Positions 1 to 8,258 of a stretch of DNA of 48,412 bases are shown in pieces. This stretch comes from an uncultured Paracoccaceae bacterium (GTDB taxonomy: Bacteria; Pseudomonadota; Alphaproteobacteria; Rhizobiales; Rhizobiaceae), in NCBI GenBank assembly GCA_937873685.1, contig CALMYO010000173.1, forward strand, positions 1 through 48,412, read 5' to 3'. Under the pieces are notes generated by a model. It did no database searches. It was not told where the DNA came from and worked only from the letters and a program-made list of their open reading frames with translations. Within the stretch, counting starts at the first letter, position 1; each line of letters opens with the position of its first letter. A program made the position numbers and the translations under genes.

Positions 1-336
1 ACCCGGACCTTTCGCGTCGAGATTCTGGTGGAAAACACCGATCTTGCCATCCGCGACGGGCAGACCGCCGAAATCCTGATCGCCGCCGAGGGGGTTGCCG
101 CCCATCTGGTGCCGGCCTCGGCCCTGACGCTCGATGGCGAGGGCCGGTTGGGGTTGCGGCTGGCCGAGGCGGATGACCGCGCGGGCTTTGCCCCGGTGAC
201 GATCCTGCGCGACACGGTTGAGGGCGCGTTGGTGACAGGTCTGCCCGATCAGGCCCGGATCGTGATCGTCGGGCAGGAATATATCCGCGAGGGCACGCCC
301 CTGAGCGTCACCTATGCTGAAGGGGCCGGCCAATGA
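1..336 (+). CDS. RND efflux periplasmic adaptor (membrane fusion) protein, C-terminal part
   Basis: Only the last 111 codons are present; the frame is open from base 1, so the gene starts outside the window. The segment looks like the beta-barrel and membrane-proximal end of a HlyD/AcrA-type adaptor. It has the usual run 'VPASALTLDGEGRLGLRLAE' followed by a 'GLPDQARIVIVGQEYIREG' strand, as found where these adaptors state that the gain is 'determined by' the following residues. Such proteins link an inner-membrane RND pump to an outer-membrane channel. Its TGA overlaps the ATG of the next gene (ATGA), which is an RND pump, so the two are translationally coupled. Family assignment rests on this context plus the C-terminal pattern. 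The substrate cannot be told. Confidence 0.8.
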   Translation, partial: TRTFRVEILVENTDLAIRDGQTAEILIAAEGVAAHLVPASALTLDGEGRLGLRLAEADDRAGFAPVTILRDTVEGALVTGLPDQARIVIVGQEYIREGTPLSVTYAEGAGQ

Positions 337-3300
337 CCGGGATCATCGACTGGGCCTCGGCCCGGGCCCGGATGGTCGTGGCCTTTATCCTGCTCTCCAT
401 CGCCGCCGGGGTCGCCGCCTATGTCAGCCTGCCGAAAGAGGGAGAGCCGGATATCGACATCCCCGCGCTCTTTGTCTCTGTCCCCTTTCCCGGCATCTCG
501 GCCATCGACAGCGAAAAACTGCTGGTCGAGGTGATGGAGGCGGAACTCTCGGGCCTCGACGGGCTGAAACAGATGTCCGGCACCGCTGCCGAGGGTTATG
601 GCGGCATCGCGCTGGAATTTGAATTCGGCTGGGACAAGACGCGCACCATTGCCGATGTCCGCGACCGCATGAACACGGCCGAGGCGAAATTCCCGCAAGG
701 CGCGGACAAATATTCGATCAATGAGATCAACTTCAGCGAATTCCCGATCCTCGTCATCGCGCTGTCGGGGGATTTGCCCGAGCGCACCTTGCTGCGCACC
801 GCCCGCGATCTGCAAAAGAAAATCGCCAGCCTTGAGCCGGTGCTGAAGGCCGAACTCGCCGGTCACCGCGATGAGATGCTGGAAGTGGTGATCGACCCGC
901 TAAAGCTCGAGTCCTACAATGTCACGGCGGCGGAACTGATCTCGGTCGTGACCCGCAACAACCTTTTGGTCGCGGCGGGCGAGGTGGAAACCCCGAATGG
1001 TGCCTTTGCGGTCAAGGTGCCCTCGACCCTTACGACCCCGGCCAATGTCTATGCCCTGCCGGTCAAGGTGAATGGCGATCGTCAGGTGACGCTGGGCGAT
1101 CTGGCGCAGATCCGGCAGACCTTTGAGGATGCGCGCGGCACGGCGCGGTTCAACGGCGAACCGACGGTGGCCATTCAGGTGGTCAAGCGCAAGGGGTTCA
1201 ACCTGATCGACACCTCGGATCTGGTGCGGGCCACCGTGGCAGCCGAGGTGGCGAAATGGCCCGCAGCGCTGCGGCAGGGGGTGACGGTCACGGCGTCGCT
1301 CGACCAGTCGAAAAACGTCGAGGATATGGTCAAGCAGCTAGAGGGGTCGGTGCTGACCGCCATCGCGCTGGTGATGGTGGTGGTCTTGGCGACGCTCGGC
1401 ACCCGCTCGGCCCTCTTGGTGGGGTTTGCGATCCACACGACCTTTCTGCTGACCTTTGCCTTCTTTGCGGCGCTTGGCTTTACCGTCTCGAATATCGTGA
1501 TGTTCGGGCTGATCCTTGCCGTGGGGATGCTGGTCGATAGTGCCATTGTCGTGGTCGAATATGCCGACAAGCGGATTTCCGAGGGGGCCGGGCCGATGTC
1601 GGCCTATACCGAGGCGGCCAAGCGGATGTTCTGGCCCATCGTCTCTTCGACCGCGACGACGCTCTGTGCCTTTCTGCCGATGCTGTTCTGGCCCGGCGTT
1701 GCGGGTGAGTTCATGGGGATGCTGCCGATCACGCTGATCTTTGTGCTGACGGCGGCGCTGTTGGTGGCGCTGCTCTATCTGCCGGTGATGGGCGGGGTCG
1801 CGGGCCGGCTGTCGCGGCGGCTGGAGCGGGGGGCCGAGCGGTTGCGCCCTGCGCCGCTGTGGCTGCGGTTGGGGCTGGTGGCGCTGTCGCTGGCGGTGCT
1901 GGCGGGCGGGGGGGGGGGGCGGGGGGCGCCGCGCCCTGCCGGGGGGGCAGGGCGCCGGCCGGGGGGGGGGCGGGGTTTGCCGGGTCGGGTGGGGCTGTGG
2001 CTAGCATGGCTGGCTGTCGGCGTGGTGAGGCTGATGGCGCCGCGCGCTGCCGGTACGGCAGGCCTGCTGCCGGGGCTGGCGCTGGTTTCGCTGGGCGGGC
2101 TGATGGCCTCTGTCACCTTTGGCGCGGCAAAACCCCTGCCCCGCGTTCAGGTGCAGGCGGGCTACCGGCGCACGGCCTTTGGCCATCTGATCCGGTTCCT
2201 CACCGGCAATCCGATGATGCCGCTGGTGACGATTGGCGCGGTGGTGGCCTTTGTCATCGCGGTTTTCGGGATCTACAGCGAAAAGGGCAAGGGTGTTGAA
2301 TTCTTTGTCGATACCGAGCCCGAGCAGGCGATCATCTATGTGCAGGCGCGGGGCAATCTGTCGCTGGCCGAAAAGGATTCGCTGTTGCGGCAGGCCGAGG
2401 CGGTGGTGCTGGGCCAGCCCGGCATCGCCTCGACCTTTTCCTTTGCCGGATCGGGCGGGCTGAATGCCAATACCGGCGGCGCGCGCGCGCCATTGGACAG
2501 CGTGGGGCAGATCCAGCTCGAACTTTCGCCTTGGGAGGAACGCGCAGGTGACCCTGCCCTGTTGGGCGATACGATCATCGAGGGTCTGACCCGGCGCCTG
2601 TCGGCCCTGCCCGGCATCCGCATCGAGGTTCTGGCACAAGAGGGCGGCCCCGCCTCGGGCAAGCCGATCGAATTGCGCCTGTCGGGTGAGGATTTCGCCG
2701 CCATGGAACAGGCCGTGGAACAGGTGCGTACCCAACTGGCCGGGATGGAGGGGGTGCGCGCCATCGAGGATACCCGCCCCCTGCCCGGCATCGACTGGGA
2801 GGTGACGGTGGATGTCGCCGCCGCCGGCCGCTTTGGCGCCGATGTCGCCAGCGTCGGCGGCATGGTGCAACTGGTGACGCGCGGTGTCCTTCTCGACACC
2901 ATGCGGGCCGAGGGCGCCGATGAAGAGATCGAGATCCGCGTCCGCCTGCCCGAACGCGACCGGGTGTTGTCCACCCTTTCCTCCCTCAAGGTGCGGACCG
3001 AGGCGGGGTTGGTGCCGCTGTCGAATTTCATCACCCTGACGCCGGTGGCGAAACGCGGCCGGATCGACCGGGTGGATGAGGCGCGGGTCTATGATGTGCG
3101 CGCCGATGTGGCCGAGGGGCTGACCCTGGCCGACGGCACGCCGATCACCGCGACCGAGCGGATCGCCACCCTGACTGAATGGTTGCAGACCGAGCCGCTG
3201 CCGGCAGGCGTCTCCTGGGCCTTTACCGGCGACCAAGAGGATCAGGCGGAATCCGGGGCCTTTCTGGCAAAGGCCTTTGCCGGGGCGCTGGGGCTGATGT

Positions 3301-3935
3301 TCATCATTCTGCTGGCGCAGTTCAACTCGGTCTATAACGCGGCGCTGGTGTTGCTGGCGGTGGTCCTCTCGACCGCCGGGGTGCTGATCGGCATGCTGGT
3401 GATGGGCCAGACCTTTTCCATCATCATGACCGGCACGGGGGTCGTCGCCCTCGCCGGGATTGTCGTCAACAACAACATCATCCTGATCGACACCTATCAG
3501 GAATTCAGCCGCTACATGCCCCGGCTGGAGGCGGTGGCGCGCACCGCCGAACAGCGGCTGCGCCCGGTCTTGCTGACCACAATCACCACCATGGCCGGCC
3601 TTGCACCGATGATGCTGGGCCTGTCGGTCGATTTCTTTGCCGGGGGCTATTCGGTCGATGCCCCCTCGGCCCTTTGGTGGAAGCAATTGGCGACGGCGGT
3701 GGTCTTTGGCCTTGGCATCGCGACGGTGCTGACGCTGGTGCTGACGCCTGCGCTGCTGGCCTTGCGGATCTGGTTCTGGGCCGGGGCCTATCGCAGCCTT
3801 GCGCTGCTGACGGCGCTGTCGCGCGGCAAGGACAGCCGGGCCGCCCGCGATCTGGCGCTGAACCGGGCCGCAGCGGCGATCCGCAGCCCGGTGATCCAAT
3901 GGGAGGAACCGCCCGCCTCGCCGCCTGCCCCCTGA
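333..3935 (+). CDS. RND family efflux transporter permease subunit
   Basis: This is a 1200-residue inner-membrane proton-driven pump of the AcrB/MexB-like superfamily. An N-terminal transmembrane helix starts near residue 12. The fourth helix region carries GLILAVGMLVDSAIVVVEYAD (about 392-412), with the Asp used in proton relay. The C-terminal half repeats the layout with GTGVVALAGIVVNNNIILID (about 1033-1052). Porter-domain segments lie between. Length is slightly above the usual 1030-1100. The excess sits around residues 515-560, where poly-G tracts at 1908-1975 encode Gly/Arg/Pro-rich sequence unlike any membrane or porter segment, while the reading frame stays open. This stretch may be sequence error or a real linker. 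The start is the ATG that overlaps the adaptor stop. Drug, metal or solvent specificity is not visible. Confidence 0.9.
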   Translation: MTGIIDWASARARMVVAFILLSIAAGVAAYVSLPKEGEPDIDIPALFVSVPFPGISAIDSEKLLVEVMEAELSGLDGLKQMSGTAAEGYGGIALEFEFGWDKTRTIADVRDRMNTAEAKFPQGADKYSINEINFSEFPILVIALSGDLPERTLLRTARDLQKKIASLEPVLKAELAGHRDEMLEVVIDPLKLESYNVTAAELISVVTRNNLLVAAGEVETPNGAFAVKVPSTLTTPANVYALPVKVNGDRQVTLGDLAQIRQTFEDARGTARFNGEPTVAIQVVKRKGFNLIDTSDLVRATVAAEVAKWPAALRQGVTVTASLDQSKNVEDMVKQLEGSVLTAIALVMVVVLATLGTRSALLVGFAIHTTFLLTFAFFAALGFTVSNIVMFGLILAVGMLVDSAIVVVEYADKRISEGAGPMSAYTEAAKRMFWPIVSSTATTLCAFLPMLFWPGVAGEFMGMLPITLIFVLTAALLVALLYLPVMGGVAGRLSRRLERGAERLRPAPLWLRLGLVALSLAVLAGGGGGRGAPRPAGGAGRRPGGGRGLPGRVGLWLAWLAVGVVRLMAPRAAGTAGLLPGLALVSLGGLMASVTFGAAKPLPRVQVQAGYRRTAFGHLIRFLTGNPMMPLVTIGAVVAFVIAVFGIYSEKGKGVEFFVDTEPEQAIIYVQARGNLSLAEKDSLLRQAEAVVLGQPGIASTFSFAGSGGLNANTGGARAPLDSVGQIQLELSPWEERAGDPALLGDTIIEGLTRRLSALPGIRIEVLAQEGGPASGKPIELRLSGEDFAAMEQAVEQVRTQLAGMEGVRAIEDTRPLPGIDWEVTVDVAAAGRFGADVASVGGMVQLVTRGVLLDTMRAEGADEEIEIRVRLPERDRVLSTLSSLKVRTEAGLVPLSNFITLTPVAKRGRIDRVDEARVYDVRADVAEGLTLADGTPITATERIATLTEWLQTEPLPAGVSWAFTGDQEDQAESGAFLAKAFAGALGLMFIILLAQFNSVYNAALVLLAVVLSTAGVLIGMLVMGQTFSIIMTGTGVVALAGIVVNNNIILIDTYQEFSRYMPRLEAVARTAEQRLRPVLLTTITTMAGLAPMMLGLSVDFFAGGYSVDAPSALWWKQLATAVVFGLGIATVLTLVLTPALLALRIWFWAGAYRSLALLTALSRGKDSRAARDLALNRAAAAIRSPVIQWEEPPASPPAP
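1903..1975. other. Poly-G low-complexity tract inside the RND gene
   Basis: A run of twelve G (1908-1919) is followed by further runs of six to ten G. A 10-bp inverted repeat (GCGCCCTGCC at 1930-1939 and GGCAGGGCGC at 1945-1954) lies between them. The encoded residues are almost only Gly, Arg and Pro. Such tracts are prone to sequencing and polishing errors, so the protein between about residues 520 and 555 should not be trusted. Confidence 0.75.
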
Positions 3936-3957
3936 GCGGGGCGGCGGCGGTGGCAGG

Positions 3958-5766
3958 TCAGGCGGCGGCTTCTTCCTCTTCGGCCGACTGGCGCGCCCAC
4001 ATCGCGGCATAGCGCCCGCCGGTGGCCAACAGCTCTTCATGCGTGCCGCGCTCGACGATCGTGCCCGCCTCCAGCACGATGATCAGATCGGCATCGGCAA
4101 TGGTCGAGAGGCGATGCGCGATGGTGATCACGCTGCGCCCCTCACCCATCCGCAACAGGCTTTCCTGAATGTCGCGTTCGGTCTGGGTGTCCAGCGCCGA
4201 GGTCGCCTCGTCCAGGATCAGGATCGGCGGGTTTTTCAGCAAGGTGCGCGCAATGCCCACCCGCTGCTTTTCCCCGCCCGAGAGTTTCAGGCCCCGCTCG
4301 CCCACCGTCGTCTCATAACCCTCGGGCAGCGACAGGATGAAATCATGGATCCGCGCGGCCTTGGCCGCCGCCTCGATCTCTTCGCGGCTGGCCTCGGGGC
4401 GGCCATAGGCGATGTTGTAATAGATCGTGTCGTTGAACAGGACCGTATCCTGCGGCACCACCCCGATCTGCGCATGCAGACTGGTCTGGCTCACATCGCG
4501 CAGATCCTGCCCGTCAATGCGGATCGCGCCCGAGGTCACGTCATAGAACCGGAACAACAGCCGCGCGATGGTGGATTTGCCCGAGCCCGAGGGGCCGACC
4601 AGCGCCACCCGCGCCCCCGGCTGGACGGTAAAGCTGATCCCTTTGAGGATCGGCCGCGTCGGGTCGTAGTCAAAGCGCACGTCCTGAAACTGCACCTCAC
4701 CGCCCTTGACCGCCAAGGCCGGGGCGCCCGGCTTGTCCACCACCTCGGCCGGCTGACCCAAGAGGCCAAACATCTCACCCATATCGGTCAGGGCCTGCCG
4801 GATCTCGCGGTAAACCGTGCCAAGGAAGTTCAGCGGCATGGTGATCTGGATCATATAGGCGTTGACCATGACGAAATCGCCGACGGTCAGCGTGCCCGCC
4901 TGCACCCCGCGCGCCGCCATCACCATGACGATGATCAGGCCCGAGGGGATCAAGAGCGACTGGCCAAAGTTCAGAAAGGCCAGCGAAAGCCCGGTCTTGA
5001 CCGCTGCCGTCTCATAGCGCTGCATGGCGCTGTCATAGCGCCGTGCCTCCATCTCTTCGGCATTGAAATACTTGACGGTTTCAAAGTTCAGCAGGCTGTC
5101 GATTGCCTTTTGGTTCGCGTCCGTATCCTGCGCATTCATCTCGCGCCGGATCTGCACCCGCCATTCCGTGACCTTGAAGGTAAAGGCGACGTAGAGCGAG
5201 ATGACGATGACCACCACCACCGAATAGGACAGGCCAAAAACCACGGCAAAGATGATCGAGACCATGGTCAGTTCAAGGATCAGCGGCCCGATGGACAAGA
5301 GCATGAAGCGCAACAGGAAATCGACGCCCTTCACCCCCCGCTCAATGATCCGGCTCAGGCCGCCGGTCTTGCGGGTGATGTGATAGCGCAGCGACAGGCG
5401 GTGGATATGGGTAAAGGTCTCCAGCGCCAGTTGCCGCAACGCCCGCTGACCCACACGCACAAACACCGCATCGCGCAGTTCCTGAAAGCCCACCGTCATC
5501 AGCCGGGCAAGACCATAGGCCACGGTCAGGCCCACAGCAGCAAGGCCGAGGAAGGTCGCCGCATCCTTGGCGTCGCCCGCCAGAGCATCGACCGCCTGCT
5601 TGTACAGGAACGGCGTGCTGACCGAGACCACCTTGGCCATCAAGAGCATCAACAGCGAGATCACCACCCGCCGTTTGACCCAGGGCTTATCCTCGGGCCA
5701 GAGATAGGGCAGCACGCGCAGGATGGTCTGCCAGCCGCTGGCGGGTTTGTCGGTCGCTTGCGTCAT
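3958..5766 (-). CDS. Atm1/ABCB7-type ABC exporter (fused permease and ATPase)
   Basis: The protein is a 602-residue half-transporter: six-helix membrane domain (about 30-325), then ATP-binding domain. Visible motifs are Walker A GPSGSGKST (391-399), signature LSGGEKQ (495-501) and Walker B ILILDE (515-520). Membrane-domain hallmarks of the Atm1 group are present: TPFLYKQAVDAL (51-62), NFETVKYFNAEEMEARRYD (227-245) and NFGQ (266-269). Known Atm1 proteins export glutathione-linked compounds (persulfide for cytosolic Fe-S work, or metal-glutathione complexes). The same role is inferred here. It acts in the inner membrane as a homodimer. The gene converges on the RND gene with 22 bases between stops. 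The start ATG at 5766 gives a full-length N-terminus. Which substrate it carries is unknown. Confidence 0.9.
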   Translation of the reverse strand: MTQATDKPASGWQTILRVLPYLWPEDKPWVKRRVVISLLMLLMAKVVSVSTPFLYKQAVDALAGDAKDAATFLGLAAVGLTVAYGLARLMTVGFQELRDAVFVRVGQRALRQLALETFTHIHRLSLRYHITRKTGGLSRIIERGVKGVDFLLRFMLLSIGPLILELTMVSIIFAVVFGLSYSVVVVIVISLYVAFTFKVTEWRVQIRREMNAQDTDANQKAIDSLLNFETVKYFNAEEMEARRYDSAMQRYETAAVKTGLSLAFLNFGQSLLIPSGLIIVMVMAARGVQAGTLTVGDFVMVNAYMIQITMPLNFLGTVYREIRQALTDMGEMFGLLGQPAEVVDKPGAPALAVKGGEVQFQDVRFDYDPTRPILKGISFTVQPGARVALVGPSGSGKSTIARLLFRFYDVTSGAIRIDGQDLRDVSQTSLHAQIGVVPQDTVLFNDTIYYNIAYGRPEASREEIEAAAKAARIHDFILSLPEGYETTVGERGLKLSGGEKQRVGIARTLLKNPPILILDEATSALDTQTERDIQESLLRMGEGRSVITIAHRLSTIADADLIIVLEAGTIVERGTHEELLATGGRYAAMWARQSAEEEEAAA

Positions 5767-5859
5767 CGGGGGCCTCGCTTGTCAGCCCCCTTACCTATGC
5801 CCTTGCCGCGGCAAAGGCCAGAGGGGGCAATGCCGCAAAGGCGCCGCCCCCTCTGTGCA

Positions 5860-6162
5860 CTATTGTCGTGGCAACTCGAAGATCTGGCCCGGATAGATCA
5901 GGTCAGGATCGCCGATCTTGTCCTTGTTGGCCTCAAAGACCTGCACATACAAAATCCCGTCGCCATAGGTGTCGCGGGCGATCTTCCATAGCGAATAGCC
6001 GGGTTGCACGGTGATCGAGACTGTCTGGGCAACTTTGTCCGGCTGTGCCTCGGGCGGCGGCGGCTGGGGCACGGCAGAGGCGGTGGGACCCGGCGCCGGG
6101 GGCGCCGCGCCCCGGACGCTGGGGTGGGGGCGCGGGCGGGCGCGGGGGGTGGGGTGAAACAA
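5860..6162 (-). pseudogene. LysM-domain protein, C-terminal fragment (5' end lost)
   Basis: The last ~55 residues form a clear LysM peptidoglycan-binding module: TVQPGYSLWKIARDTYGDG..YVQVFEANKDKIGDPDLIYPGQIFELP, at the very end of the protein. It is preceded by a Pro/Ala-rich linker. Full-length alphaproteobacterial proteins of this type have a long N-terminal region before the terminal LysM. Here the frame is closed by a TAG immediately upstream of a TTG at 6162, and there is no credible start or ribosome binding site. The break coincides with a G-rich low-complexity stretch (6105-6160). The simplest reading is that the gene is cut at a sequence join, by misassembly or rearrangement. The function, cell-wall binding, is known only for the LysM fold. 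Confidence 0.7.
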
Positions 6163-6238
6163 CTAAGGGCGGGAAGCAGAGCCGCCACCCGCCGCAACGA
6201 TCGATCCTGGATGAACTGCGAGAAGGAAAAGCGCCGGA
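6105..6238. other. Probable sequence junction between a LysM fragment and the rpsT region
   Basis: Left of about 6162 the minus-strand LysM frame is coding. Right of it the frame stops at once, and the next 75 bases carry no gene before the rpsT stop at 6239. The stretch 6115-6160 is G-rich low-complexity sequence. In many Hyphomicrobiales dnaA follows rpsT; here nothing of dnaA is present. See the finding on this site. Confidence 0.5.
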
Positions 6239-6246
6239 TCAGGCGC
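6223..6246 (-). terminator. Possible rpsT terminator hairpin
   Basis: On the minus strand the end of rpsT forms GCGCC-TGATCC-GGCGC followed by TTTTCC. The stop codon TGA sits in the loop. The stem is only five to six pairs, so this is a weak candidate. Confidence 0.35.
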
Positions 6247-6505
6247 CGATGGCCTTCACGCGCGCCGCAAGGCGCGACACCTTGCGCGACGCTGTGTTGC
6301 GATGCACCACGCCCTTGACGGCGGCGCGCATCAGCTCCGGCTGGGCGGCGCGCAGCGCGGTTTCGGCGGCGGACTTGTCGCCCGAGGCGATTGCTTCCTC
6401 GACCTTGCGCACGAAATTGCGCATGCGCGAACGGCGAGACTTGTTGACTTCGGTGCGGCGCGCGATCTTGCGCGTTGCCTTCTTGGCCGAAGAGGTATTG
6501 GCCAT
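6239..6505 (-). CDS. rpsT: 30S ribosomal protein S20
   Basis: The protein is 88 residues, the normal length. It has the S20 N-terminus [29 protein letters not shown] and the basic three-helix pattern through to [17 protein letters not shown]. It binds 16S rRNA early in small-subunit assembly. The ATG at 6505 follows a strong ribosome binding site (GGAGAAGGACTCCC on the minus strand). In many Hyphomicrobiales rpsT lies between mutM/enoyl-CoA hydratase genes and dnaA. None of these is beside it here: upstream is a secreted protein of unknown role, downstream is the suspected junction. Confidence 0.97.
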   Translation of the reverse strand: MANTSSAKKATRKIARRTEVNKSRRSRMRNFVRKVEEAIASGDKSAAETALRAAQPELMRAAVKGVVHRNTASRKVSRLAARVKAIGA

Positions 6506-6620
6506 GGGAGTCCTTCTCCAAAACGGGATGTTGCCGCATAGAAGCGCAGCGTCGGGACGCTAACGCGCCCAAAGTGAGGGGCTTATAGGCGGGCAATTAC
6601 GCCCCTGTCAACGGCATAAG

Positions 6621-7097
6621 CTAAGCTGGAACCGGGAAAGGCCAACAGATCCGCGAACGGCGAAAGCCGGCGGCCCCTGCCTCGCTTGTCGAATAGAACC
6701 AACGCTCACGCCGGTGCAGTTCATGGATATTGGTTTCAGCATAACATGCCCCGCCGGGAGCGTGGCAGATCCCGGTGCTGCTGCCCTTGATTGCGCAATC
6801 CGGCCAAGGCGTGGCAGGATCGGAAATGTTGTCGGTCTCGTCTCGAACACAACCGCCCTCGCGCGGCCTGCCTGCCGGCGCGAACCCGGCAGCTTGTGCT
6901 TCCGCTTCTGAACAGATCGGTCGCTCGCCCTTGCGGTTTGCCTTGAACTTTCCCCAGGATGGATGATTCGGTGTGAAGTAGAGTGTGCCATTTTCGCCGA
7001 TGTTACCCTTCATCGCGCAGCCGGTTTGAGCCCCGGCTTGGTGTGCTGAAAAGCCGAAGGCGGCAAGAACGGCCAGCAGCAGGGCGGCTTGACGCAT
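6621..7097 (-). CDS. Secreted protein with two 'sunset'-like cysteine modules
   Basis: The protein has 158 residues with a signal peptide (MRQAALLLAVLAAFGFSAHQAGA, cleavage near 23). Two similar modules follow. The first (27-75) reads CAMKGNIG..G.LYFTPNHPSW..F....GERPICSEAEAQAAGFAPA. The second (101-149) reads CAIKGSSTG..CHAPGGACYAETNI.....ERWFYSTSEAGAAGFRRS. This C-IKGN...Y..PG...Y.......ER.FCSEAEA.AAG pattern is the small domain often found after thermonuclease domains in alphaproteobacteria and sometimes called 'sunset'. Here it stands alone, twice, with no nuclease. In the second copy the usual FCSEAEA is FYSTSEA, so one cysteine is lost, while two others (111, 118) are extra. The ATG at 7097 is preceded by GGAG. 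The function is unknown; a periplasmic structural or binding role is a guess. Confidence 0.75.
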   Translation of the reverse strand: MRQAALLLAVLAAFGFSAHQAGAQTGCAMKGNIGENGTLYFTPNHPSWGKFKANRKGERPICSEAEAQAAGFAPAGRPREGGCVRDETDNISDPATPWPDCAIKGSSTGICHAPGGACYAETNIHELHRRERWFYSTSEAGAAGFRRSRICWPFPVPA

Positions 7098-7266
7098 CCG
7101 AACTCCTTTTGGCTACGCCGTACAAACGCGACGGCACATTGTCGCGCATGGGCGCCATGTTGTCAGCAGCCCACCCCGCATGCCGCCAACCCAATGTTAT
7201 TGTTGATATAAATCCGACGTTAACAAATCTTGCCAATTCTGGTCAACGGGAAGGAGCAGACCGGGA

Positions 7267-7548
7267 ATGACGACAATGAGGAACCATCGTGAACTTGAGT
7301 TGCAATTGCAGGGCTACGGGCTGACCACAGCCCACATTCTTTACCGCATGCCGGATCATCCGGCCATCCTGCAAACCTATATATGGCAGGAATACGATAT
7401 CGCCCCCGATTTCCCGCAGATGCAGGGATTTCTCAGCTTCTGGGAAAAGAACCTCGACGGGCCGCTTCACTCGGTGCGCTATTGCCACAAGCGGCTGATC
7501 GGACCTAACGAATGGCGCTCGCTGAGCGGCGAGTTCCGCCTGCACTGA
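7267..7548 (+). CDS. usg: Usg family protein
   Basis: The protein has 93 residues. It carries the highly conserved alphaproteobacterial Usg pattern LELQLQGYGLTTAHILYRMPDHPAILQTYIWQEYD.APDFP......FW...L.GPLHSVR..H..LI.P.E.R...GEFRLH. The name comes from a gene upstream of trp genes in Caulobacter. The biochemical role is not established, and no trp genes are present here. AAGGAG at 7251-7256 lies ten bases before the ATG at 7267; a second ATG at 7276 is also possible. The gene stands alone between a divergent secreted-protein gene and the secreted-protein/metalloprotease pair. Confidence 0.85.
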   Translation: MTTMRNHRELELQLQGYGLTTAHILYRMPDHPAILQTYIWQEYDIAPDFPQMQGFLSFWEKNLDGPLHSVRYCHKRLIGPNEWRSLSGEFRLH

Positions 7549-7685
7549 GCAGTTCGCCGCCATTGCCGCATTTCGACTGACTGTCCCAACCACGCCATCT
7601 GACCGGACCACGAAGCAAAAACAAATTCTCTTGTCGCGGTCTATACTCTAGTCTCGACATGAGGTGATTTGCGGAAGGCGGCCGG

Positions 7686-8237
7686 ATGAAATTCACAAGC
7701 GCGGCGCAGGCGGCGAGGGTGGCTGCTGTGGCGATAACCTGGTCCGTCCTGTCAGGAGGCGATGCCTTTTGCGCCAGTGCGAAGGTGCTTGCGCAAACCG
7801 TGCGGGACGCTGCTCCGGCCGGCGCAGGGTTTCACGATGTTTCGCCCACCTTGCTGAACGCGCGTCGCATCGATCTCTGCTTCCTGCCCGGCGACGCAGC
7901 CAATCGCGCCGCTGCCAAGCTGCAACGGTCGCGGTTCACCCGGCAAGGTCTCAACGACTTCATGCGCCATGTGTGTCGCGCGCGGTTCTTTGTGCGCGTC
8001 GAAGGCGCCAGGAGGCACCTGTTTGTGGCTTTGCGCCACGACGCGACGCGCGTCGCGGGCGAAGGCCATCGCTGTGCTACCAGTGTCGCAGGCGAGTCGT
8101 TCTCCATTGTAAGAATACCGCGCGATTTTGCCATTCCGCCAGTATTCGCTGAACGCAATCGCGAGGCCGTACTCGCCGCGGTGTCGCGCTTCGAAACCGC
8201 GGCAGAAGCCGCTGCAAAAGGATCCCGTTGCCCCTGA
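7686..8237 (+). CDS. Putative secreted protein of unknown function upstream of an RTX protease
   Basis: The reading frame has 183 residues. Its hydrophobic N-terminus (MKFTSAAQAARVAAVAITWSVLSGGDAFCASA) is compatible with a signal peptide of about 31 residues. Five cysteines are spread over the rest (29, DLCFL, HVCRA, HRCAT, SRCP), suggesting disulfides in the periplasm or outside. I do not recognise a family. Its stop is only 21 bases before the metalloprotease start on the same strand, so co-transcription is likely. Serralysin-type proteases often have a small periplasmic inhibitor encoded beside them. This protein is longer than the usual ~105-125-residue inhibitor and lacks an obvious match, so that role is only a hypothesis. 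A purine-rich GGAAGG precedes the ATG. Confidence 0.5.
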   Translation: MKFTSAAQAARVAAVAITWSVLSGGDAFCASAKVLAQTVRDAAPAGAGFHDVSPTLLNARRIDLCFLPGDAANRAAAKLQRSRFTRQGLNDFMRHVCRARFFVRVEGARRHLFVALRHDATRVAGEGHRCATSVAGESFSIVRIPRDFAIPPVFAERNREAVLAAVSRFETAAEAAAKGSRCP

Positions 8238-8258
8238 CACGCCCCGAAAGGACCCAAA

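Noticed and set aside
2001..5991. Long open frames on the minus strand over the RND gene and on the plus strand over the ABC exporter
   Set aside because: Both are GC-driven antisense shadows of the RND and Atm1-type genes.
5860..6505. Chromosome replication origin near rpsT
   Set aside because: rpsT is often next to dnaA in relatives, but no dnaA sequence or convincing cluster of DnaA boxes is present.
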